A stretch of DNA of 5,355 nt from positions 1 through 5,355 of the forward strand of contig JAPLJM010000032.1 in assembly GCA_026388595.1 (NCBI GenBank), given 5' to 3'. The position numbers and the translations under genes are program-made. Source of the stretch: Deltaproteobacteria bacterium. GTDB taxonomy: Bacteria; Desulfobacterota; Syntrophia; Syntrophales; Fen-1087. A model generated the notes under the pieces. The model was not told the origin of the DNA. It ran no database searches and saw nothing but the letters and a program-made list of their open reading frames with translations. Position 1 is the stretch's first letter. Every line of letters starts with the position of its first letter. Positions 1 to 5,355 of the stretch are shown piece by piece.

Positions 1-276
1 ATACCCCATTATAAAAAGATTTATGACACCTACGCAACCCGGGGCCTGATTATGGTCAATATTGACACTCAGGAAACAAAAGACAAGGTTTCCCGGTTTC
101 GCGAAAAATATCAATTGCCTTATCGCGTGCTTCTGGACGAAAAGGGTCTTGTGGCGGAAGCCTATCAGATCGTCGGGGTTCCGACCATGATCCTGATCGA
201 TCAAAACGGCGCCCTGGTTTCAAGACAATACCAGGCAATCGATGGCCTGCTGGAATCAGTTCTAAAAGGTTCGTGA
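1..276 (+). CDS. TlpA/ResA-like thioredoxin-fold protein, C-terminal part (5' end outside window)
   Basis: The reading frame is open from base 1 to a TGA at 274-276 and gives 91 residues, the C-terminal portion of a thioredoxin-fold protein of the TlpA/ResA/AhpC-TSA type. The start IPHYKKIYDTY fits the helix that follows the CXXC motif in this family, so the redox cysteines would lie just upstream of the window (inference). Visible family features are the beta strand GLIMVNIDTQ (about residues 15-24), the segment YRVLLDEKGLVAEAY, and GVPTMILIDQNG, which holds the conserved cis-proline next to the active site. Such proteins are usually exported thiol-disulfide reductases acting in cytochrome c maturation or envelope redox control; whether this one is exported cannot be seen. 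An internal ATG at 52 would give a 74-residue ORF, but homology begins before it, so it is not the start. The next gene follows after 15 bases, suggesting co-transcription. Family assignment is firm; exact role is not. Confidence 0.85.
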   Translation: MPHYKKIYDTYATRGLIMVNIDTQETKDKVSRFREKYQLPYRVLLDEKGLVAEAYQIVGVPTMILIDQNGALVSRQYQAIDGLLESVLKGS

Positions 277-291
277 AGAGAGGAATGAGCA

Positions 292-864
292 ATGCCTGTG
301 ACCATGCATGACAGCACGCAACAGATTGCCCTGTCCGTTCTGCGACCGGATGAAAAACTGCTCTGGTCGGGTCAGCCTGACCCGCGCCGCATCGCTTTTC
401 AGACATGGCCCGTCTTTATTATTGCCCTGCCCTGGACCGTTTTTGGCCTTTACTGGGCGGCGACCGCAACAGGTTTCAAAATGCCTGATCTCAGTGCACC
501 GAATCCCATGATTTTTTTTCCTTTTATCGGAGTTCTTTGCAGCCTTATCGGCTTATCACTGCTGGCCCTCCCCTTCATGGCCTGGCGACGCGCGGGCCGG
601 ACTGTCTATGCCGTCACTGATCAGCGGTGCATGACTATCATCAACAGCAGCAGACGGTACGTCAGTTCCCATATAGATCAGGAAATGGGTCAGATTAAAT
701 GTATTGAACGTTCGGAGGGAAGCGGGGATCTTATCTTTTCACCCTCGGCATCAGATGCGGCGAAGGACCTGACCCGTGTCACAAAATCCGGGTTTTACGG
801 CATTGACCATGTCCGTCGTGTGGAGGACATTGTCCGGAGTACATTCGACAAGAGAGCGGCTTGA
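292..864 (+). CDS. Small membrane protein with bacterial PH-like domain
   Basis: A 190-residue protein whose ATG is preceded by AGAGGA at 279-284, seven bases away. The N-terminal motif RPDEKLLWSGQPDPRR (about 18-33) is typical of bacterial PH-domain (bPH/YdbT-like) membrane proteins. Two hydrophobic helices follow (about 38-60 and 72-97), the second ending in WRRAGR on the presumed cytoplasmic side. The C-terminal part shows the PH-like strands: TVYAVTDQRCMTI (104-116), GDLIFSP (145-151) and GFYGIDHVRRVEDIVR (167-182). No catalytic residues are seen and no specific function is known for this type, so the product is best called a PH domain-containing protein of unknown role. It follows the thioredoxin-fold gene by 15 bases and is probably in the same transcript. 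It converges on the lipoprotein gene, with only 12 bases between the two stop codons. Confidence 0.8.
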   Translation: MPVTMHDSTQQIALSVLRPDEKLLWSGQPDPRRIAFQTWPVFIIALPWTVFGLYWAATATGFKMPDLSAPNPMIFFPFIGVLCSLIGLSLLALPFMAWRRAGRTVYAVTDQRCMTIINSSRRYVSSHIDQEMGQIKCIERSEGSGDLIFSPSASDAAKDLTRVTKSGFYGIDHVRRVEDIVRSTFDKRAA

Positions 865-876
865 GTATTAAAATGA

Positions 877-2238
877 TTACCGGCTCTGAGACGTTGGTTT
901 TCCGGAACTTTGAACCAACAGGGTCATCCCCAGGATATTCGTCGTCAGATCGGCAGCCGCCTGATTGTAATTGAGTAGTTCCCGGCCCGGATGCAGCGTT
1001 GTAATGGCGGCATGGCCAACAATCAGCTTGCCCTTCCGTCCCAGGACGGTTCTGGTAGAAATTCCCCAAAAATTGTGAAAGACCAGCGGCTCGCCGTTGT
1101 AGGTCCCCATATAGAGAACAATGTGTCCCTTGCGCCATAAAAGCGTAAGATAGGGGATCCCTTCCGAAATAATTTTTTTTTCTTTTTCTTCATTGGACAG
1201 CGCGCTCAGATCAACGAACGTACCCCCTTTTTGGGCCTGGTCAGTTGAATTTCTGGGTAGCCAGATGCCAAATGGGGCAAAGAGGTCACGGATCATGGCC
1301 GAGCAGTCCCGGTTGCCATATAAGCCGCCCCAGCCATAGGGTTCATCGATCAGTTCATTGGCCATGCGGGCCATTTGCGCCGTTGTTATCGGCACGGGTT
1401 TGGCGGCGACGGCATCCTTCGTTACAGTAACCTTCTTCAGAACGGCCCGACGGTCAGCATCGGCAACGGCCACAAGGAGCTCCATTGCCTTTTCTCCGTT
1501 ATTCACCATTGGAAAGACCGTACCCAGGGAAGCCCGGAAGAGAAAGAGGCCTTCCCCGTCGCAGAGGGGTGTTTTGTCCTTGACAATAACGGCATAACGC
1601 CCTGTCTCCCAGTTTTTCATGAAATCGGCAGGAAGTGCCGCCACATCCTCTGCCCTCATCCAGCCGAAATAATATCCGGTTTCGGCCAAAACCCACGCCT
1701 TGTCGTGACTGATGTGGGAAATAAAGACTGGCGTGTTGATCATGACGGCGGTGGCCTGAAGATTGTCGAAGGGATATCCGGACGCGGCCTGACGGGAACT
1801 TTTAAAATGGGGTTTCCCCGTGGGAAGTGCCCGTAAGTTGGTATGCCGGATGGTGATGGCAGGATAGCCGACGCCGGGATAATCCTGCAGGCGAGCATTG
1901 GCCTTCAACTTTTTTATCCAGTTTTTCTTGTGTTTTCGGCCATTTTCACCATATCCGCGGTTCCGTCCATATTTTTCAAACTCCTGAGCGATGTCGGTCA
2001 GGCGGTATTGAGACTGATTAGCGTGCCAGGGAGAAAAGTGCCGGCTGTTGTAATCCCGATCCCGCTGCTGCTGCTCTTCCGGATTCATCATCAGGGCATC
2101 CGCGGCGCTCACATCAAGATAGGCGGTATGGTCCTGTTTCAATTCCCGTACATCCCGGATTGCCTCACAGGAAGAGAAACAACCGGAAAGCAGGCAAAAA
2201 AACAGCACGCTGATAAGTGCAGCAAATCGTATGATCAT
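877..2238 (-). CDS. SH3 domain-containing NlpC/P60 (C40) peptidoglycan endopeptidase lipoprotein
   Basis: From the ATG at 2238 this encodes 453 residues. The first 20 form a lipoprotein signal peptide: MIIRF, a hydrophobic stretch, then lipobox LLSGC with lipidated Cys20. The +2 residue is Phe, so outer-membrane sorting is expected if the E. coli Lol rule applies. Next come an N-terminal NlpC/P60-stabilising region, an SH3b1-type domain (about 129-205; LRALPTGKPHF, FDNLQATAV, GWMRAEDVAAL) and an SH3b2-type domain (about 212-275). The C-terminal papain-like NlpC/P60 domain (about 285-430) has Cys312 in GNRDCSAMIRDLF, His372 in RKGHIVLYMG and His388 in VFHNFWG as the likely Cys-His-His triad. 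Family members cleave the gamma-D-Glu to diamino-acid bond of peptidoglycan stem peptides; this architecture is known from Desulfovibrio. An in-frame ATG at 2283 would add 15 residues before the signal peptide, but it lacks a Shine-Dalgarno sequence and overlaps a candidate -10 box, so 2238 is preferred. The catalytic residues appear intact. Confidence 0.88.
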   Translation of the reverse strand: MIIRFAALISVLFFCLLSGCFSSCEAIRDVRELKQDHTAYLDVSAADALMMNPEEQQQRDRDYNSRHFSPWHANQSQYRLTDIAQEFEKYGRNRGYGENGRKHKKNWIKKLKANARLQDYPGVGYPAITIRHTNLRALPTGKPHFKSSRQAASGYPFDNLQATAVMINTPVFISHISHDKAWVLAETGYYFGWMRAEDVAALPADFMKNWETGRYAVIVKDKTPLCDGEGLFLFRASLGTVFPMVNNGEKAMELLVAVADADRRAVLKKVTVTKDAVAAKPVPITTAQMARMANELIDEPYGWGGLYGNRDCSAMIRDLFAPFGIWLPRNSTDQAQKGGTFVDLSALSNEEKEKKIISEGIPYLTLLWRKGHIVLYMGTYNGEPLVFHNFWGISTRTVLGRKGKLIVGHAAITTLHPGRELLNYNQAAADLTTNILGMTLLVQSSGKPTSQSR

Positions 2239-2246
2239 CGCAATCG

Positions 2247-2253
2247 TCCTTCC
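2247..2253 (-). promoter_or_regulatory. Ribosome binding site choosing the 2238 start of the lipoprotein gene
   Basis: On the minus strand GGAAGGA (2253 down to 2247) stands eight bases before the ATG at 2238. The upstream in-frame ATG at 2283 is preceded by GTCCTAGG directly abutting it, which gives no usable spacing. This supports the shorter protein, which begins directly with the lipoprotein signal peptide. Confidence 0.6.
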
Positions 2254-2281
2254 GGCGCCGGGGCTGAAATAAGTACTGCTC

Positions 2282-2310
2282 ATCCTAGGACATTTTCAAG
2301 GATTGGGCAA
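2282..2310 (-). promoter_or_regulatory. Candidate sigma-70-type promoter for the NlpC/P60 lipoprotein gene
   Basis: On the minus strand a -35 like TTGCCC (2310-2305, four of six matches to TTGACA) is followed after 17 bases by TAGGAT (2287-2282, four of six matches to TATAAT). Transcription would begin near 2275, giving a leader of about 37 bases before the ATG at 2238. That start point would exclude the upstream ATG at 2283, which lies inside the -10 box. Predicted by eye only; both boxes are imperfect. Confidence 0.33.
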
Positions 2311-2445
2311 TCTATTTCGATACGGCGAGGCCTTTAAAAAATGGCTTCACTGCTGCTTAAAAAATTTTTCACTTAAGGGATGTTGCCACCACATTATGAT
2401 AAAAAACAAGCTATTAACTTCAGCCATGGAAAGATAAAAAAACAT

Positions 2446-2475
2446 TTGATTCGCCGCTTGCGAACCATTTATTAT
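2446..2475 (+). promoter_or_regulatory. Candidate promoter of the four-gene rightward operon
   Basis: TTGATT at 2446-2451 (four of six matches to the -35 consensus) is followed after 18 bases by TATTAT at 2470-2475 (five of six matches to the -10 consensus). Transcription would start near 2482, leaving a leader of about 130 bases. The spacer contains the inverted repeat listed separately, a position where a regulator could act. Read by eye; not proven. Confidence 0.38.
2450..2464. repeat. Inverted repeat TTCGC-N5-GCGAA, possible operator
   Basis: A perfect 5-base inverted repeat with a 5-base spacer (TTCGC at 2450-2454, GCGAA at 2460-2464) lies between the -35 and -10 boxes of the candidate rightward promoter. 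Its placement suggests a repressor or activator site, but a repeat this short can occur by chance and it matches no operator I recognise. Confidence 0.3.
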
Positions 2476-2611
2476 CGGTTATGCAAAATTCTCGCGGTGT
2501 AATTTTTTATAGCAATGCTTTTGCAATCCTGTTATATTTGCAGTGGAAGATTTTTATGACGGGTAACATGAATGCAACATCCAGCAGCACATCTACATAA
2601 GGAGGAAAAGC

Positions 2612-3097
2612 ATGGTTAAGGCAAACGATCTGAAGGAGTTTAAGTACTTTAAAGGATTCACTGACGCTCAACTGGGGAAGCTGGCCGCGATCGCTGTAGA
2701 AGAATCCTATGAGGCGGGCACCCAGATGTACAAAAAGGGCGACCCGGCCAGAAGCCTTTTCATGTGCCGGGAGGGCAAGGTGGTGATGGTGATGGACAAT
2801 TACATGGGGCCGAACCAGACACCCATGCAGATTACGGTGGACATTATAACCAAGGGGGAATCCATGGGCTGGTCCGCCGTGGTGGAGCCTTACCTGTATA
2901 CCCTGGGAGCCCTGTGCATCGATAACGCCAGTTTGTTGGCCCTGGATGCGGCCAAACTGCGGGCGCTGATGGACGAAGATTGTGAACTCGGTTATAAGAT
3001 CATGCAGGCCACGGCCAAGGTGATCGCCAGCCGGCTGACTCACACCAGAATCCTGCTCGTGGGTGAGCGGGGACTCTCTCATTTTACAAATTATTGA
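2612..3097 (+). CDS. Cyclic nucleotide-binding-domain (CRP N-domain-like) protein without HTH
   Basis: A 161-residue protein with an excellent ribosome site (TAAGGAGG at 2598-2605, six bases before the ATG). It is essentially a single CRP/cNMP-binding beta-roll: helix FKYFKGFTDAQLGKLAAIA (10-28), the strand-turn YEAGTQMYKKGDPARSLFM (33-51) and REGKVVMVMD (53-62), a phosphate-binding-like loop GESMGWSAVVEP (82-93), and a C-helix (about 112-146). CRP-family regulators continue for roughly 60-80 more residues into a winged helix; here the chain ends at 161, so it cannot bind DNA in the CRP manner. The Arg that contacts the cAMP phosphate in CRP-type cassettes has no clear counterpart in EPYLYTLGAL, so the ligand may not be a classical cyclic nucleotide, or there may be none (inference). 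It is first in a four-gene same-strand set and may act as a sensor or protein partner for the downstream redox proteins. The domain call is firm; the function is unknown. Confidence 0.85.
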   Translation: MVKANDLKEFKYFKGFTDAQLGKLAAIAVEESYEAGTQMYKKGDPARSLFMCREGKVVMVMDNYMGPNQTPMQITVDIITKGESMGWSAVVEPYLYTLGALCIDNASLLALDAAKLRALMDEDCELGYKIMQATAKVIASRLTHTRILLVGERGLSHFTNY

Positions 3098-3138
3098 CGA
3101 CCTTTTTTAAATATGCATCAAATTTGGGAGGTAGTGCA

Positions 3139-3354
3139 ATGGCAGACCAGGTCATCATTTACGGCAAGGCTGGCTGACCCTTTACCGACGAGGCCAGGGC
3201 GGCCTACAAAGAAAAGGCGATCTATGTGGATGTCAAGTCAGATCCGGAAAAACTGAAGGAGATGCTGAAATTCTCCGGCGGTTCACGGCAGGTTCCTGTG
3301 ATTGTCAAAGGGACGGAAGTAACCATCGGTTACGGCGGAACCTGAGGAGTATGA
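3139..3354 (+). CDS. Glutaredoxin-like Uxx-star selenoprotein with two selenocysteines
   Basis: A 71-residue protein is read from ATG 3139 if two in-frame TGA codons (3175-3177 and 3343-3345) are decoded as selenocysteine; it stops at TGA 3352-3354. GGGAGG at 3126-3131 gives a strong ribosome site seven bases from the ATG. The fold is thioredoxin/glutaredoxin-like: strand DQVIIYGKAG, then Sec13-Pro-Phe-Thr where glutaredoxins have Cys-Pro-Tyr/Phe-Cys, a helix, strand AIYVDV, a second helix, RQVPVIV with cis-Pro53, and VTIGYGGT. Sec69 follows the GG motif directly, and the chain ends Sec-Gly-Val-stop, the pattern that I recall naming the Uxx-star family. There is no cysteine anywhere in the protein. 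Bypass by Trp reassignment is unlikely because at least four neighbouring genes end normally in TGA. Hairpins follow both TGAs at equal distance. It sits between a cNMP-domain gene and a rubrerythrin-like gene, suggesting a redox role; the biochemical function is unknown. Needs the SelA/SelB/SelC machinery elsewhere in the genome. Confidence 0.88.
3179..3217 (+). promoter_or_regulatory. Candidate bacterial SECIS element for the first TGA (codon 13)
   Basis: Just after TGA 3175-3177 a perfect 5-bp stem AGGCC (3191-3195) / GGCCT (3201-3205) closes the loop AGGGC (3196-3200). A lower helix CCTTT (3179-3183) / AAAGG (3213-3217) can form below an internal loop. The apical loop begins 18 bases after the TGA and has G as its second base, both within the usual description of bacterial SECIS elements read by SelB (loop about 16-37 bases away, G among the first two loop bases). 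Pairing was done by hand without energy calculation. Confidence 0.6.
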
Positions 3355-3356
3355 GC

Positions 3357-3373
3357 GCCCATCGGTGATGGGC
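3357..3373 (+). promoter_or_regulatory. Candidate bacterial SECIS element for the second TGA (codon 69), overlapping the 3' end
   Basis: A perfect 7-bp stem GCCCATC (3357-3363) / GATGGGC (3367-3373) closes the three-base loop GGT (3364-3366). The loop begins 18 bases after TGA 3343-3345, the same spacing as at the first TGA, and starts with G. The hairpin lies wholly downstream of the final stop at 3352-3354, in the 45-base gap before the next gene. It has no following T run, so it is not a Rho-independent terminator. Confidence 0.6.
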
Positions 3374-3399
3374 CGGTTGCATGAAAGGGAGGTACAACC

Positions 3400-3867
3400 A
3401 TGAAAAATCAAACCCTTGAGTCTCTCATTGAGATGGCCATCAAGAACGAGGAGGAGGCCTATGCCTCTTATATGGAACTTTCCGGACTGGTGGACGATAA
3501 GACCGCCAAGGACACCCTGAAATTCCTGGCAGAAGAGGAAAAGCAGCACAAGGCCTATCTGCTGAAATACCGTGACGGCAGTTTTCGCGAAAATACGCTG
3601 CCGCTTAATGCGCCGGTGGATTACAAAATCGCTGAAACAATGAATAAACCGGCCCCGCGGAAAGAAATCACCACGAGCGAGGTCTATCTGATTGCCGCCA
3701 ACAAAGAGCTGAACGCCTCTAATTTTTATAAAAGTCTGGCGGAGATTCATCCCGAAGGGGACATTCGGGAGATGCTGCTCCGCATGGCTGCACAAGAACT
3801 GAAACACAAGGAAAAAGTGGAATACCTTTACGCCAATACCGAATTCACGCAGACGGCGGGCGGTTGA
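3400..3867 (+). CDS. Ferritin-like di-iron protein, rubrerythrin family (no rubredoxin domain)
   Basis: A 155-residue, all-helical protein with GGGAGG (3387-3392) seven bases before the ATG. It has the internal twofold repeat of rubrerythrin-type four-helix bundles. Likely iron ligands are Glu17 in AIKNEEEAYASY (13-24), the Glu47-x-x-His50 pair in AEEEKQHKAYL (44-54), Glu103 in AANKELNASNFY (99-110), and the Glu133-x-x-His136 pair in AAQELKHKEKVEYLY (130-144). A loop rich in Pro and charged residues (about 58-92) joins the halves. The C-terminal rubredoxin FeS4 domain of classical rubrerythrin is absent: no CXXC pairs, in fact no Cys. Relatives reduce hydrogen peroxide or handle iron and oxygen in anaerobes, normally taking electrons from a rubredoxin-like partner. 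It follows the selenoprotein by 45 bases and precedes the protease by 14 bases, so one operon is likely, and the selenoprotein could be a redox partner (inference). Family call firm, activity inferred. Confidence 0.87.
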   Translation: MKNQTLESLIEMAIKNEEEAYASYMELSGLVDDKTAKDTLKFLAEEEKQHKAYLLKYRDGSFRENTLPLNAPVDYKIAETMNKPAPRKEITTSEVYLIAANKELNASNFYKSLAEIHPEGDIREMLLRMAAQELKHKEKVEYLYANTEFTQTAGG

Positions 3868-3872
3868 ACACC

Positions 3873-3877
3873 GGAGG
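3873..3877 (+). promoter_or_regulatory. Ribosome binding site with two possible ATG starts for the HtrA gene
   Basis: GGAGG at 3873-3877 lies four bases before ATG 3882 and seven bases before the adjacent in-frame ATG 3885. The second spacing is nearer the usual optimum, so translation may begin at 3885 and the protein may be one residue shorter than listed. Confidence 0.6.
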
Positions 3878-3881
3878 TTGC

Positions 3882-5355
<1,474 letters not shown>

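Larger units (their letters stand above)
2311..2611. other. A/T-rich divergent intergenic region
   Basis: This stretch separates the leftward lipoprotein gene from the rightward operon and carries no convincing gene. It contains several A and T runs, including six A then five T at 2359-2369 flanked by CTTAA (2356-2360) and TTAAG (2373-2377), which could bend DNA or act as an UP-like element. It also holds the rightward promoter candidate (2446-2475) and an untranslated leader of about 130 bases before the ATG at 2612. A weaker -10 like TATATT lies at 2533-2538 with only a poor -35 (TAGCAA at 2510-2515). No riboswitch or RNA gene was recognised. Confidence 0.6.

Noticed and set aside
894..918. 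TTGGTT/AACCAA inverted repeat as a terminator between the convergent genes
   Set aside because: The stem is only 6 bp with a 13-base loop, lies inside the lipoprotein coding end, and lacks a T run in either direction.
1843..2337. 164-residue ORF on the plus strand
   Set aside because: It lies mostly opposite the NlpC/P60 lipoprotein gene, has no recognisable domain or ribosome site, and its composition looks like an antisense shadow.
2381..2400. Sigma-54-like TGGCAAC on the minus strand
   Set aside because: The required GC at the -12 position is absent at the correct spacing.
2380..2502. A 40-residue, basic small ORF (starts MLPPHYDKKQ) in the intergenic region
   Set aside because: AAGGG abuts the ATG with no spacing, the ORF overlaps the candidate promoter and inverted repeat, and nothing resembles a known small protein. 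Kept only as a remote possibility.
2507..3082. 191-residue ORF on the minus strand
   Set aside because: It is antisense to the cNMP-binding-domain gene; its His-rich sequence is an artefact of the complementary strand.
3175..3177. TGA read as tryptophan or glycine through an alternative genetic code
   Set aside because: At least four genes in the window (ending at 276, 864, 3097 and 3867) stop at TGA exactly where their family length ends, so TGA is a normal stop here.
3139..3354. The TGA-interrupted gene as a pseudogene or sequencing error
   Set aside because: The frame is intact apart from two TGAs, both at functionally sensible positions, with matching hairpins, a strong ribosome site and conserved-looking motifs throughout. 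A decaying gene would not show this pattern.
3357..3373. Hairpin after the selenoprotein as a Rho-independent terminator
   Set aside because: No run of T follows the stem (CGGTTGCATG comes next), and the downstream gene is close and likely co-transcribed.
3283..3807. 174-residue ORF on the minus strand
   Set aside because: It lies opposite the rubrerythrin-like gene and the end of the selenoprotein gene, which have clear family motifs on the other strand.

Overview
The window looks like chromosome of an anaerobic, selenocysteine-using bacterium, most likely a member of the Desulfobacterota (the former Deltaproteobacteria). This is inferred from the gene set: a Uxx-star type selenoprotein, a rubrerythrin-like di-iron protein, a helix-turn-helix-free cyclic-nucleotide-binding-domain protein, and a lipoprotein with the SH3b1/SH3b2/NlpC-P60 layout known from Desulfovibrio. 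Base composition is moderate, Shine-Dalgarno sequences are strong, and most genes end in TGA, so TGA is a normal stop here. No species can be named from sequence alone.

Left part (1-2238). The window opens inside a gene for a TlpA/ResA-like thioredoxin-fold protein. It is followed after 15 bases by a small two-helix membrane protein with a bacterial PH-like domain. Facing them is a minus-strand gene for an NlpC/P60 peptidoglycan endopeptidase lipoprotein. The two stop codons are only 12 bases apart, and no good terminator is visible between them.

Middle (2239-2611). An A/T-rich divergent control region holds a candidate promoter for the lipoprotein gene and one for the rightward operon. The rightward promoter candidate carries a short inverted repeat in its spacer.

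Right part (2612-5355). Four genes run in one direction with short gaps (41, 45 and 14 bases): a cyclic-nucleotide-binding-domain protein, a tiny glutaredoxin-like selenoprotein, a ferritin-like/rubrerythrin protein, and a DegP/HtrA periplasmic protease that runs off the window. The selenoprotein is missed by standard ORF calling because it contains two in-frame TGA codons. The first replaces the glutaredoxin active-site Cys. The second is the third codon from the end (U-G-V-stop). Each TGA is followed by a hairpin whose loop starts exactly 18 bases after it, matching the spacing expected for bacterial SECIS elements. The protein has no cysteine at all.

Taken together, the right part looks like a redox/oxidative-stress and envelope-quality-control operon: a ligand-sensing domain, a selenium thiol-like redox protein, a di-iron peroxide/oxygen-handling protein and a periplasmic protease. 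The selenoprotein and its two recoding signals are the most notable content.
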